64,000 bases of DNA from Paenibacillus sp. GP183. Lineage in GTDB: Bacteria > Bacillota > Bacilli > Paenibacillales > NBRC-103111. This document shows positions 9,254 through 18,577 of this stretch, piece after piece. The notes beneath the pieces are model-generated. The model searched no databases. It was given only the letters and a program-made list of their open reading frames with translations, and was not told the origin of the DNA. Every line of letters starts with the position of its first letter. Positions within the stretch are counted from its first letter, which is position 1. Both the position numbers and the translations under genes were made by a program. The stretch covers positions 930,001-994,000 of the forward strand of contig NZ_FNSW01000001.1 of assembly GCF_900104695.1 (NCBI RefSeq). The letters run 5' to 3'.

Positions 9254-10225
9254 TTACCAGATACCGCGTCCAAAAAACTTCCGTGCCAGGCCATTGCCCG
9301 TAAGGATCAAAATAAACGCAACGACGGATTCGAACACCCCTACTGCGGTTGAAAAGCTGTAATCCTGGTCGCCGAGACCGATGCGGTACACATAGGTGCC
9401 GATAATGTCGGCGACGTTGTAAACGCCTGGATTGTACATGACGAGAACTTGTTCCGTTCCCGCCTCCAGCACATAACCGAGACGAAGAATGAACATGAGC
9501 AGGATGATCGGGAGCAGACCGGGCAGCGTGATGTGGACGATTTGCTTCCATTTGTTTGCGCCGTCGATTTTGGCAGCTTCATACAATCCGGGGTCGATGC
9601 CGGCCAAAGCCGCCAGGTAGATGATCGTATTCCACCCGGTATCCTTCCAGCCTGCTGAAGCAACGAGAACGGAGCGGAAGATATTGCTGTCCAGGAAGAA
9701 TCTGACCGGTTCGCCGCCCATAGCTATGATTATTTTGTTTACGATACCGCCGTTCGTGGAAAGTATGTCGATGAACAAGCCGCTAACTATAACCCATGAG
9801 AGGAAGTGAGGCAGGTAAATGACGGTTTGTACGCTTCGTTTGAACGCCATGTTTTTCAATTCATTGAGCAAGATGGCGACCACGATCGGGATTGGAAAGA
9901 GAAACACGATTTTGTAGACAGAGATGATCAACGTGTTCTGGAACACCTGCAAAAAACTGGCGGACGAGATCAATTTCTCGAAATGCTTCCATCCGACCCA
10001 TGGACTTGCGGCCATTCCTTCAAAAATATTGAAATCCTTGAAAGCAATGATAATCCCGTACATCGGCGTATACTTAAACAGCAGCAGAAATGCGATGCCG
10101 GGAATGAGGGCGAGATACAAATCCCAATCTTTCCGGATATCGATCCACAATAGTCGTGCATAGCTTTTTTTAACAGTTTTCTTCGCGAATATATCGGTTT
10201 CTGCAACAGCAGCAGTTTCTTTCAA
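9254..10225 (-). CDS. Sugar ABC transporter permease (LplB/UgpA-like)
   Basis: 323 residues, starting at a TTG with GGAGGG about 6 bases upstream. After a hydrophilic N terminus of about 30 residues there are roughly six membrane segments and the EAA loop EAAKIDGANKWKQIVHITLP. It is the first gene of the three-gene importer operon. A plausible promoter for the operon lies in the 180 bases upstream (minus strand TTCGCA, 16-base gap, TACACT), a weak match only. Function: oligosaccharide uptake together with the downstream permease and lipoprotein. Confidence 0.92.
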   Translation of the reverse strand: MKETAAVAETDIFAKKTVKKSYARLLWIDIRKDWDLYLALIPGIAFLLLFKYTPMYGIIIAFKDFNIFEGMAASPWVGWKHFEKLISSASFLQVFQNTLIISVYKIVFLFPIPIVVAILLNELKNMAFKRSVQTVIYLPHFLSWVIVSGLFIDILSTNGGIVNKIIIAMGGEPVRFFLDSNIFRSVLVASAGWKDTGWNTIIYLAALAGIDPGLYEAAKIDGANKWKQIVHITLPGLLPIILLMFILRLGYVLEAGTEQVLVMYNPGVYNVADIIGTYVYRIGLGDQDYSFSTAVGVFESVVAFILILTGNGLARKFFGRGIW

Positions 10226-10349
10226 GATGCGCCCTCCTTTTGCCTGTCTTTCTTAGATGTAGTGTATTTAGTGTATCATCCGCCTTTTTTTTGCGAATTA
10301 GAGTAATATTACTTGTTTTGGTACTTTCATAACTTCTCGCTGCCAAAAC

Positions 10350-10383
10350 ACAAAAAAACCTTCCCCAATGAACAGAGAAGGCT
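10350..10383 (-). terminator. Intrinsic terminator after the AraC-type response regulator
   Basis: Minus strand GCCTTCTC, short loop, GGGGAAGG, then a run of T. The stem is imperfect in the middle but the T tract is long. Confidence 0.7.
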
Positions 10384-10404
10384 GCCGAATGGCTTGCAGG
10401 GAAA

Positions 10405-12003
10405 TCAATTGCGGACTTCCCCGGGCGTCACGCCCCAATATTTGCGGAATACTCTTGTAAAATAACTCACGTCCCTATATCCAACTGCGGCTGCGGCATC
10501 GTATACCCGCGATCCCTCCTGCAGGATTGCCTTGGCCCGCTCCATTTTTCGTTCCAGCACGTAAGTGGAAAAGGCCTTACCTGTTTCCTGTTTGAAGAGA
10601 CGGCTAAGGTAGGATGAATTGACATACAGTCGGTCGGCGACAGCATGCAGCGTCATTTCCTGGTCGATTTCATTTTCGACCAAAGTTAGTATGGTCTTGA
10701 TCATTCCATGGCTTGTCGATTTTCTTCTCTGGTTGGCATAGGCCAAATAAGACCTAATTATTCGCTGCAGCCAGAACAGTATTTGTTCCTTTGCCGTCAG
10801 CTCTCGGAGATTGTGGAAATAGACGTAGTCCTCACCGGCCACTTCCCGCACCGGCCAGCCTTGTTTCTGGATCATGCGGACAAAAAGGCTTTCGAAATAC
10901 AATATGTGCTCATGCATTTCCTCAACAGATTCCGCTTTCTCCATGCCGCCATCCCATAGGGTTGTTAATGTTTCGCTCGCCTTATCTTCATCTCCCGTTT
11001 CGAGTGCGATTTCCAGCGCTTTCTCCAGGTTGGGCTGCAGCGTCAATACGGGCTCTCTCCCCTGCTCTTCCCGGTATGGGATCGCCAGGTCATGTCCAAG
11101 CACGATACGGTTCTGTAACGCTCGAACCGCCTGCATATACAGCTTGTTCATATCTTCCCAACCGCCAGTGGTCCCGCTGATCCCCGCACTCGCACTGAGT
11201 TTGAGAATGCTTTGTACAGAAAACAGCAATTTTTGAGTCATCGCATTGATTTTCTGCAGGGCTACGTTGGGCATTTCATCTCCAACAAGCCGGAACACAA
11301 CGACCGTGCAGCCCGCAAAATCTGTAGACACCCAACAGGGAGATGTCGAAAGCGATTCCTTTACAATACTGCCCAGAGAAAATTGAAGCAGGGATACATC
11401 CCTCCTGCTGAAACGGGTTTCATCCTTCGACAGCGGGTCCATATCGACTACTGCGACAGCGTACTGGTCGTCATTTTGCAAATCCAGCTGCAGGTCCCTG
11501 CTTTTCTGTTCGATTTCCCATGGCACGTATTTGCCGTTCAGCCAGCCCTGGAAAAATTCATTGACCAGGTAGGGAAGGTGCAGCTCCCATTTTTGCTTTA
11601 GCTCATCCTCGTTATGGCGCTGCTCAAGCTCGCTCTTGAGCCGTTCAGCTGCTTCGAGCACCGTGTTCAAAATGTCCTCATCCCCTGCCGGTTTTAACAG
11701 GTACTTCATGACGCCGAGCTCCAGTGCCGCTTGGGCGTATGCGAAATCGTCATGGCCGCTGAGAACAATGATTTTCAGAAAAGGGTCGGCTTGGCGAAGT
11801 TGTCTGGCCAGAGTAAGCCCATCCATCTCAGGCATCTGCAGATCCAACAAGATGATCTCGGGCTTTTTGCGGTCGATCAGCCGCAGCGCTTCCGTCCCGC
11901 TGCCAGCCTGCCCGACAACCTCGATTCCGTACTTGTCCCAAGGAATGTTGTTGGCGAGCGCGTTTCTGAGGCGGACTTCGTCCTCCACAATTAATAAATT
12001 CAT
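10405..12003 (-). CDS. YesN-type response regulator with AraC DNA-binding domain
   Basis: 532 residues from the ATG of MNLLIVEDEVRL; AAGGAG lies 9 bases before it, so the longer frame to 12045 is rejected. The receiver domain (about 1-120) has the phosphoacceptor Asp54 in ILLDLQMPEMDG and a conserved Lys in KYLLKPAG. A poorly conserved central region follows, then the C-terminal AraC double helix-turn-helix (about 430-532) with the ending YFTRVFRKYWGVTPGEVR. Such regulators normally pair with a YesM-type histidine kinase; no kinase gene is next to it here, so it is an orphan within the window. It probably controls the adjacent sugar importer and hydrolases. Confidence 0.92.
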   Translation of the reverse strand: MNLLIVEDEVRLRNALANNIPWDKYGIEVVGQAGSGTEALRLIDRKKPEIILLDLQMPEMDGLTLARQLRQADPFLKIIVLSGHDDFAYAQAALELGVMKYLLKPAGDEDILNTVLEAAERLKSELEQRHNEDELKQKWELHLPYLVNEFFQGWLNGKYVPWEIEQKSRDLQLDLQNDDQYAVAVVDMDPLSKDETRFSRRDVSLLQFSLGSIVKESLSTSPCWVSTDFAGCTVVVFRLVGDEMPNVALQKINAMTQKLLFSVQSILKLSASAGISGTTGGWEDMNKLYMQAVRALQNRIVLGHDLAIPYREEQGREPVLTLQPNLEKALEIALETGDEDKASETLTTLWDGGMEKAESVEEMHEHILYFESLFVRMIQKQGWPVREVAGEDYVYFHNLRELTAKEQILFWLQRIIRSYLAYANQRRKSTSHGMIKTILTLVENEIDQEMTLHAVADRLYVNSSYLSRLFKQETGKAFSTYVLERKMERAKAILQEGSRVYDAAAAVGYRDVSYFTRVFRKYWGVTPGEVRN

Positions 12004-12075
12004 AGCCGTAAACTCCTTGAGAGATAGGATGTGTTCAACAATCATTCGTTCCCGGCACTTTATTTTCCTGCCAAC

Positions 12076-13703
12076 TTACTTCACTTGCTTGATTCGGGAG
12101 TAAAGCAGAAGCTCCCTGACTTCCCCTAAAGTTTTAGTCAGCTGCAGCACGGCCGTCGAGTGAATAATCCCCGATTTCATCCCTTTCCCCAGCCATTCTG
12201 TGAATTCTGCCATCGTGGTCTCCAATACGCTAATCCCATCATCAGCTCCAGCATACCTTTGCAGACAATCAAGTGCGGCATCCAGTCTGTTTTCAATTTT
12301 AAAAGCAGCCGTACAGCTCACAGCCCCGCGCAGAATGTAAACCTGCTCCACATCCGTTCTTGCCGATTCCAGCAATGCTTGGATCGCTCGCAGCGGAAAC
12401 AATCCGGTGGATATCGCCTTGTTTCTCCACGGACCCATGCGCAGAGCATGGATTGCTTCCTCACTCGCTTGGCCGAATGCAAAAATCACTGACCCATTAT
12501 CCAAATCCCGCGCAGCAAGTACCTGGTCAACAGTATCCTGCGCTCCCATTCGAACATACATCGGGTATATTCCACTGTAAATCAGGTTGCCTGGCAACAG
12601 CTCGTTTTTATGCAGCAGGACCGATTCCCGAACTTCAGAGGAGCTTGCATAATAAGCCTGTGGAATCACGACATCGACATGCCGCGACCAGTTTCCGATT
12701 TTCTCGGACTCCGCTCCCGGCTCCGGTGCTGCCGACACGATCACCTGTGAACAGATTTTTTTCAGTTCCTTGTACAAGTCGATCACAAAATCGTCTTCCA
12801 TTTTTTCCAGCCAATCGGTCCACGTTTTCCAATGATCCTGCTGACGCATCGCATGAATTCCAATAGGGTCCATTCCATACTCCCGCTCAAATGCCTCACG
12901 AGCATGCTTGGTAAAGCAGTAGGTTTTCTTCCAATCCAAGGCCTGCGGAAACCGCATAAAATCAAGATTAACTCCGGCAACCCCATATATTGTAACCATT
13001 TCTCTCATGATGTCCAGCAAATACCGCCTCACTTGGGGATTCGTGATATCGAGCCAAAAGTAACCGGTTTCCGGCTGAGGCAAGGGCTTTTCGGAATCAA
13101 ACTGGTCTCTCGAAAGCGCTGACCATTCGGGAAAAACCCGAAGCACCGGCCCTCCATTTGGTCGACGCCGACCATGAATCCGTCCAGCCAAGCATGTACG
13201 GCAATTCCCCTTTGTCGAGCCTCCTTCACGAAAGCCTCAAGGGGATCCCATCCCCGAAAAGCAGGGTGCTGGTTCTCCACCTGTCTGGCTGCAGCCGCAG
13301 GGCTCGGATAAATTGTATACCCCCAGAACCAGGCTTCAAGATATAACTCGTTCAAGCCGGCAGCTTGCATCTGGTCCAAGGTGCGGCACACATCCTCACG
13401 GCTTTGTTCCTTTGGGCGGTACCAAACCCCTCGAGCTTCCGCCACTCTGCTCGGCAGAGCCAGGAAATAACCGTCCACCGCCGCTTTGGACGCCTGCGCC
13501 GCAACTCTCATGCAAGCATCATAGTCGGTTTCCTGAAGCGCCAACGCATCCTCAAGCAGTTGAAGCGCCCTTTGTACATGCTCCCTTGCCAGGTCAAATC
13601 GAGCATTTACAAATGCGTCCCAATTCTCCTTTATTGTCTTTTGCGCCTTTGCAATAAGCCTTTCCGCCTGTTCCAAACACCGGTCTGTTTCTTGCTCAGA
13701 CAT
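12076..13703 (-). pseudogene. Family-10-like glycosylhydrolase (GHL10), frameshifted
   Basis: Two overlapping frames together make one GHL10 protein of about 540 residues. The first frame runs from the ATG at 13703 (GGGAG 8 bases upstream) through an N-terminal helical region and the barrel start (ARGVWYRPKEQ, IAVHAWLDGFMVGVDQ). Near 13100-13150 homology leaves this frame and continues in the next with VLRVFPEWSAL, TGYFWLDITNP and GVAGVNLDFMRFP to the stop at 12076. The change corresponds to one missing base in the window. No signal peptide is visible, so the product would be cytoplasmic. It may be a real mutation, a sequencing error near the homopolymer GGGTTTTTCCC, or, less likely, programmed slippage. 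It lies upstream of the response regulator in the same direction. Confidence 0.8.
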
Positions 13704-13843
13704 ACACTTATCTCCCTTCTTTTATTGTTTGTTTGGTATAGAAAATATCATATCGCGGTTGGACTTGATAGGGTATAATGGTTACTTTCTTTGGTATTAT
13801 GAGATAATTCTGAATTTAATAAAATAAGGTGCAAAAATGCACC

Positions 13844-14216
13844 TTAAATAGATATAATCTCTTCCATAAATCGAAGGTACATTAAATCATCATCCCAATA
13901 CAGATCTCCCGATTTTAAAGCATTTAGAGATTTGCCTATCCCTTGCCCACGGTTTTTTGGGGAAACATACATAGCGTTTTATTTTTAATTTACTTTCCCG
14001 CACAAACGTTACTACCCCCACCAACTCATTATTCATAAAAGCACCCACTGTAAACCTGGAATCGGATGCAATCAGATTTTGTCGAAATTGTTCAATGGGT
14101 CTTTCACTCTCGATTTCATAAGTCGTTAAGAATGATTCGGGACTTTCCTTTAGGGAATCCAGGCGAATTTCTCGATAAATCTCTGCATCTGATGATTCCA
14201 GCAACCGAATTAACAT
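13844..14216 (-). pseudogene. GNAT N-acetyltransferase, frameshifted and shortened
   Basis: From the ATG at 14216 (MLIRLLESSDAEIYREIRLD) the frame matches the N-terminal half of a GNAT acetyltransferase as far as VGVVTFVRESKLKIK. The acetyl-CoA loop then appears in a different frame as AMYVSPKNRGQGIGKSL, followed by a short tail to a TAA at 13844. The original frame instead runs into an unrelated tail ending at 13890. The region between the P-loop-like motif and the C terminus is far shorter than in normal GNAT proteins, so there is both a frameshift near 13975 and probably an internal deletion. Surrounding DNA is more AT-rich than the neighbours. Confidence 0.75.
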
Positions 14217-14357
14217 AGTCCATCCCTCCGCTTTTTAACGATCTGACATTCATAAAATACATGGTTTTGACAACATCATTCGACCAACTTTTTAACGGGA
14301 TTATGTTAGTCTTTGATTCTGACAACAATTACATCTTTGAAAGGATTGAAAATACAA

Positions 14358-14843
14358 GTGCGTGAACAATTGTTAGCCAAGTTGCTTTTTGTTGAAACCC
14401 AATGCATTAATCCACAGGACGCTCTTGTCATTCGTCTTCTAATTGAAGGATTTGAAATTCATGAAATAGTATACCTTAAAAAGGACTCGATCGATACTGA
14501 CTATAGAGCAATCACCTTTAATGACGGCTTTGGCAACCAGAAACAATATCAGATAAGTACACGCTGCGCCCAACTGTTTATGTCCGCCATTAATCAAACC
14601 CACTATATTTCAAATAATGGATTTGACCATACCAAAATTATTAAATCTGAATTGAGAGATAGTAACTATGTAATAAAAGTAGGAACGAGCGACTATCTTC
14701 CCTATGAAGATAATCCTCTAGAAATGGATTCTATTGTCCTTAAAACCATCTACAATCGACTTAGGACACTTGCCGAAATTTATAACATACCTGAGATTAC
14801 ATTTGTAACAACGGTCAGAGTTAAATCTAATCATACCAGTTAA
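14358..14843 (+). CDS. Hypothetical protein resembling a catalytically dead tyrosine recombinase (MrpR-like)
   Basis: About 161 residues from a GTG with AAAGGA 12 bases upstream; a TTG at 14313 would add 15 residues, so the start is uncertain. I do not recognise a firm family. The stretch ALVIRLLIEGFEIHEIVYLKK resembles the start of the tyrosine-recombinase catalytic domain (ALLYGTGLRVSELLNLKW pattern), but the catalytic Arg is not at the expected place and no HxxR or Tyr motif is visible. Phage repressors of the MrpR group are recombinase-like folds of this sort, which is a tentative comparison. It stands alone between a GNAT pseudogene and a LexA-box gene in AT-rich DNA, consistent with acquisition. 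Confidence 0.55.
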   Translation: MREQLLAKLLFVETQCINPQDALVIRLLIEGFEIHEIVYLKKDSIDTDYRAITFNDGFGNQKQYQISTRCAQLFMSAINQTHYISNNGFDHTKIIKSELRDSNYVIKVGTSDYLPYEDNPLEMDSIVLKTIYNRLRTLAEIYNIPEITFVTTVRVKSNHTS

Positions 14844-14939
14844 AAGAATCTCTTTATTAGTAGACTGCCTCAGCAACCTGCCACGATTTAGGTACATTTA
14901 CACTTGTCCATCGATGGTGAAAAAAGTATTATAATCTAG

Positions 14940-14953
14940 CAAACATACGTTTG
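14940..14953. promoter_or_regulatory. Putative LexA (DinR) operator
   Basis: CAAACATACGTTTG is a perfect palindrome matching the Gram-positive LexA box (CGAAC-RNRY-GTTYG) at 13 of 14 positions. A TATAAT hexamer follows directly at 14954-14959 and another lies just upstream at 14930-14935, so LexA bound here would block either promoter. It is 44 bases before the start of a YdjM-like gene. Confidence 0.65.
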
Positions 14954-14996
14954 TATAATCAGACTATTCATTAAATTCACAAAGATCGGAGGAAGC

Positions 14997-15644
14997 ATGA
15001 AAGGATCTACACATCTCATCATTGGCTGTGCAATCGGAATGGTTGCAGCTGCGTACTACCAACCCTTTACTTTAAAGAATGCCGTTTTGTATATGGCGGT
15101 ATCGACATTTTCTGCCTTGAGTGCCGATCTCGACGGGGAGAGCATGATAACCAGCAAGCTTGGGAAGATAACCAGACTTCTAAGAGAGCTTGTTCTATGG
15201 ACAGGTATTTTTCTGACCGCAGCCGCCGTTTATCTGTATTTCAAGCTTCATTTATTTTATCCGGAGTTTTCTTCCGTCTCAGTCATGTTGTTTCTGCTTG
15301 GTTTTGTTACGAAGGCAGGGATCATTCGCAATGCGATGATCAGCGTATTCGGCTGCTGTCTTATTTATGCGGGTTGGCTGTTTAATATGAATTGGCTGAT
15401 AGGGTTCGGGCTGTTCATAGCGGTTGTTCCCTGGTTAAAGCATAGAGGACTGAGCCATACCCTTTGGGCACTCATTTTGTGGGGAGAAATCGGATTGGGT
15501 TTAGAGCATCAGCTTCAAATCGAAGGCATTGCTCTCGTTTCAATCGTTGGTTACTTGTCTCATCTGCTTGCGGATACGTTGACACCGAAGGGTGTTAAAT
15601 GGTTTTTCCCGATTTTCAAGAAGTCCATCAAGCTGCATCTCTGA
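14997..15644 (+). CDS. YdjM-like membrane-bound metal-dependent hydrolase (DUF457)
   Basis: 215 residues, about five to six membrane segments. An N-terminal THLIIGCAIG motif, SADLDGE near residue 45, a HRGLSHTLWA motif and SHLLADTLTPKGVKWFFP near the C terminus give the His/Asp metal-ligand pattern of the YdjM family. GGAGG lies 5 bases before the ATG. Biochemical function is unproven in the family; in Escherichia coli ydjM is repressed by LexA and belongs to the SOS set. The near-consensus LexA box upstream here suggests the same control in this Firmicute. Confidence 0.85.
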   Translation: MKGSTHLIIGCAIGMVAAAYYQPFTLKNAVLYMAVSTFSALSADLDGESMITSKLGKITRLLRELVLWTGIFLTAAAVYLYFKLHLFYPEFSSVSVMLFLLGFVTKAGIIRNAMISVFGCCLIYAGWLFNMNWLIGFGLFIAVVPWLKHRGLSHTLWALILWGEIGLGLEHQLQIEGIALVSIVGYLSHLLADTLTPKGVKWFFPIFKKSIKLHL

Positions 15645-15685
15645 TTTAAGGCACCTACTTTACTTAATGGCATTAAAGACTTTTT

Positions 15686-15725
15686 CAAAAAAAGACCGTC
15701 CAAGCATTAGAGCTGTTGGACGGTC
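15686..15725 (-). terminator. Intrinsic terminator after the aldo/keto reductase gene
   Basis: Ten-base perfect stem GACCGTCCAA / TTGGACGGTC with a 12-base loop; on the minus strand it is followed by seven T. Confidence 0.88.
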
Positions 15726-15733
15726 GAAATTGA

Positions 15734-16705
15734 TCAAGCTTTATAAAAGTTGCGAATCCAGCGGTGGGCTTTAAGCTTGTCGACTTGGTCTTGGGGAAGT
15801 CCTCGTCCGTCTCCAACTTCGCAATTTCGTTCAACGTTACTGATCGAACGCATGCCAGGTATGACGGTTGACACAGCTGGATGGCTGAGTATGTAACGAA
15901 GGGAAGTTTCGGCCATCTGATCAACAGAAATGTTGAGATCGGAAGCTATTTGCTCAACTCGTTCATATACTTCTTTGGTCCGATTGCCTCTGAAGTAATC
16001 CTTTCGAAAATCACCCTGCTCGAATGTACTTTCAGGTGTAATTCTGCCTGTCAATCCCCCTTCATCCAACGGTACACGAACGATGACACCCACATTATGC
16101 TTTTCACAGGCGGGTAAGAGGCTGTCCTCCGGGCTTTGATCGAAAATATTGTAAATAACCTGAACCGTATCCACCACGCCGCTTTCAATTAACTTGATGG
16201 CATTTTCCGGTTGATGATCGTTGATGGAAACTCCAAAGAAACGAATCTTTCCTTGCTGTTTAAGCCTGCTGACGGCTTCAAGCCAGTCGCCTTTTCCTAC
16301 CCATTCGTCAGACCAGACGTGGAATTGTTGAATATCGATCGTCTCTAATCCGAGATTTCGAAGGCTGGTTTCAGTAGACGCAATAATATGATCTCCCGGA
16401 TAGGTTTCTTCTACCGGGACACCTGCCTGAGCGGGCCACTGGTAATTTTTCGCCGGGATCTTCGAAGCAATGTAGATCTCTTCCGAACGTTCCTTGACGA
16501 TCCGGCCGACCAGCTGCTCGCTGTGTCCATTCCCATAGACCAGGGCGGTATCGATAAAATTCAAACCCAAATCGATGGCCTTGCGAAGAGCCTGCAAGGA
16601 TTCATCGTCATTTGCGCCTATCCAGCTGGTTTTGCCGATTCCCCAAGCTCCATAACCGATTTCCGATACTTGTAAACCGGTCTTACCAAGAGTTCTATAA
16701 TTCAA
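15734..16705 (-). CDS. Aldo/keto reductase
   Basis: 323 residues, a complete AKR barrel. The catalytic tetrad is readable: Asp52 and Tyr57 in [12 protein letters not shown], Lys82 in ASKIP, His129 in DIQQFHVW. The C-terminal [11 protein letters not shown] segment binds the NADP adenosine phosphate. AAGGAGGTAGTGTCC precedes the ATG. Such enzymes reduce aldehydes or ketones with NADPH; the substrate cannot be told. The gene is monocistronic, with a terminator directly downstream and a palindromic operator candidate in its promoter. Confidence 0.94.
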   Translation of the reverse strand: MNYRTLGKTGLQVSEIGYGAWGIGKTSWIGANDDESLQALRKAIDLGLNFIDTALVYGNGHSEQLVGRIVKERSEEIYIASKIPAKNYQWPAQAGVPVEETYPGDHIIASTETSLRNLGLETIDIQQFHVWSDEWVGKGDWLEAVSRLKQQGKIRFFGVSINDHQPENAIKLIESGVVDTVQVIYNIFDQSPEDSLLPACEKHNVGVIVRVPLDEGGLTGRITPESTFEQGDFRKDYFRGNRTKEVYERVEQIASDLNISVDQMAETSLRYILSHPAVSTVIPGMRSISNVERNCEVGDGRGLPQDQVDKLKAHRWIRNFYKA

Positions 16706-16785
16706 TGGACACTACCTCCTTAATGTTTTGCAATTGCAATAACGGTATTGAAATCATTCACTGACATTTCAATAACACATAAAAA

Positions 16786-16811
16786 AGTATAACATTTCGG
16801 ATCTCCGAAAT
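16786..16811 (-). promoter_or_regulatory. Promoter with palindromic operator for the aldo/keto reductase
   Basis: On the minus strand a TATACT -10 element (16786-16791) is preceded two bases upstream by a perfect 8-2-8 palindrome, ATTTCGGA-GA-TCCGAAAT (16794-16811), which fills most of the -35/-10 spacer. A second perfect palindrome, TTGCAATTGCAA, lies at 16728-16739 near the ribosome binding site. The regulator is unknown. Confidence 0.5.
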
Positions 16812-16951
16812 CGAATTTCTTAGTGGCGAACAAACCTACCTATATACGCGGTCGCTCATCTTCGAAAGACCTCGATATAGAGGTTTATCTCATAAACATA
16901 CAAATTCTCTGCAAGTTGAATCATCGTTTTCTCAGCTCCTTTAACCTATTG

Positions 16952-17926
16952 CTAATTGTCCAATTGAAATAAAGCAACTGAGAGGCTGGCGTAATCACCA
17001 ACTTGCTCGCCTAGTCCGGCAGGAACAATCTCACAGACCTGAAGCGAGATCGACAGTGCTTCCCGGCTCAGCTCCTTCATAACAATGGGTTCAAGAATTT
17101 GCTGCTGACGACCATAAATGCTTCCAATCACAATGCGCTGGGGATTGAGCGTATCCACCAGCAAAGCGAGTCCACGTCCCAATTGGGTGCCTACAATTAG
17201 GAAAATTTCCACAGCCAGCGGATCCCCTTGCCCGGCAGCTTCGCCAACCTGCTGCGCAGTAATGGCTCCCAGCTCAGCCTCGCTGCTGCAAAAAAGCGAA
17301 GCTTCGCCTGCCTGCAGACGGCTCGCTGCCATCTTTTGCGCGAGCCGTGCGATGCCGCCGCCGCTGCAATAGCCCTCGAACGATCCGGCCTTGCCGAAGC
17401 CGATGGGGCCGTTCTCGGCAAGCCGAATATGTCCGACCTCGCCGGCCATATCATTCGTACCGGCATAGAGCCGGTCATTCAAGATCAGCCCCGCTCCCAT
17501 CCCTGTTCCAAAGGTAAGGAAGATCATATGGCTGCAGCCGACTCCGGCTCCCCATTTCCATTCCGCCAACGCACAGGCGTTGGCGTCATTCTGCAGCCCG
17601 GTTGGAACACCGTAGCGTTCGCGAAACGGGCTCACGATATCGATGCAGTCCCAGCCCGGCAAATTCGGAGGCGACAAGATCAAGCCCGATTTGCTGCTCA
17701 GCGGTCCGCCGCAGCTAATGCCGATGGCTGACAATGTCACCTGGTGCTGTTCAAGCAGTTCGTCCAAACCAGCCATAAACAGCGAAATTGTCGTTTGAGG
17801 ACTACTGGGCGTCGGAAACCTTTTTTTCCCCAGCAGCTCGATGCGTTCTCCCGGCTTCCCCAGTTTGCCCAAGCTGACTGCGCACTTCGTGCCGCCGATA
17901 TCTATACCTGCAACAATAATTCTCAT
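16952..17926 (-). CDS. ROK family sugar kinase
   Basis: 324 residues from MRIIVAGIDIGGTKCAVSL; this ATG overlaps the stop of the upstream SIS gene (ATGA), so the longer frame to 18037 is rejected. The phosphate motif DIGGTK, GISCGGPLSS, and TFGTGMGAGLILNDRLYAG are typical of ROK kinases. The zinc motif CxCGxxGCxE is replaced by GFGKAGSFEGYCSGGG, so the usual cysteine cluster is absent; a subgroup of ROK proteins looks like this. No DNA-binding domain is present. With the coupled SIS isomerase it probably phosphorylates a sugar taken up nearby. Confidence 0.88.
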   Translation of the reverse strand: MRIIVAGIDIGGTKCAVSLGKLGKPGERIELLGKKRFPTPSSPQTTISLFMAGLDELLEQHQVTLSAIGISCGGPLSSKSGLILSPPNLPGWDCIDIVSPFRERYGVPTGLQNDANACALAEWKWGAGVGCSHMIFLTFGTGMGAGLILNDRLYAGTNDMAGEVGHIRLAENGPIGFGKAGSFEGYCSGGGIARLAQKMAASRLQAGEASLFCSSEAELGAITAQQVGEAAGQGDPLAVEIFLIVGTQLGRGLALLVDTLNPQRIVIGSIYGRQQQILEPIVMKELSREALSISLQVCEIVPAGLGEQVGDYASLSVALFQLDN

Positions 17927-18558
17927 GACGTGAAAAACTCCTCTTCCAATACGATGCAAAGAGCATGATAAATCGGCTGATGGCGCTCCTGAATATCCGG
18001 TGTGCTGTTCCAGGGAACGCGGATCGTTACATCGCAAAGATCCTTTAGCTTGCCGCCGCTCTGTCCAGTGAGTGCAACGGTATGCAGTCCCTTCGCTTTC
18101 GCCACCTGCATGGCCCGGACGACATTCGCAGAGCTGCCCGAGGTGCTTAAACCGATCAACACATCGCCTTTCCGGCCATAGCCAAACACCTGCTGGGCAA
18201 ATACCATTTCAGGAGAAATATCATTGTTAAAAGCCGTAGACAGCGCCGTATGGCTCACAAGAGAAATCGCAGGCAGCGCTCCTTGAAGATGATCGGACAA
18301 AAATGCCGCATCTTGCGGAAACAGCTCCTGAAATGTTGCACGCATGGCAGTGGTAATCGGGCGTTTCAGCATGAAGCCCTTCATGAGCTCGCCGACAATG
18401 TGCTCACAGTCCGCTGCGCTTCCGCCATTGCCGCAAAGCAACGCTTGGCCGCCTTGTCGGAAGGATTCCGTCATCAATGCTGTCATCCGGTCAATATCGG
18501 GTAAGCATGCGTCCAATTCAGGATATTTATCGATCAGCTTTTGCAAAACCGGATTCAT
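17923..18558 (-). CDS. SIS domain sugar-phosphate isomerase (GmhA-like)
   Basis: 211 residues from the second ATG (MNPVLQKLID), which has AAAGGGG 8 bases upstream; an ATG two codons earlier is too close to that site. One SIS domain covers most of the chain, with the phosphosugar loops LLCGNGGSAADCEHIVGEL (about 40-58) and LIGLSTSGSSANV, the pattern of sedoheptulose-7-phosphate isomerase GmhA. No heptose-nucleotide genes are nearby. Its stop overlaps the start of the ROK kinase, so the two are translationally coupled and likely act on the same sugar. The heptose assignment is therefore only by family. Confidence 0.88.
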   Translation of the reverse strand: MNPVLQKLIDKYPELDACLPDIDRMTALMTESFRQGGQALLCGNGGSAADCEHIVGELMKGFMLKRPITTAMRATFQELFPQDAAFLSDHLQGALPAISLVSHTALSTAFNNDISPEMVFAQQVFGYGRKGDVLIGLSTSGSSANVVRAMQVAKAKGLHTVALTGQSGGKLKDLCDVTIRVPWNSTPDIQERHQPIYHALCIVLEEEFFTS

Positions 18559-18577
18559 GGTCATTTCCCCTTTCTCT

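Noticed and set aside
17927-18037. Longer ROK kinase start
   Set aside because: The extra 37 codons are the end of the SIS gene in another frame; the inner ATG overlaps the SIS stop and starts the DxGGTK domain.
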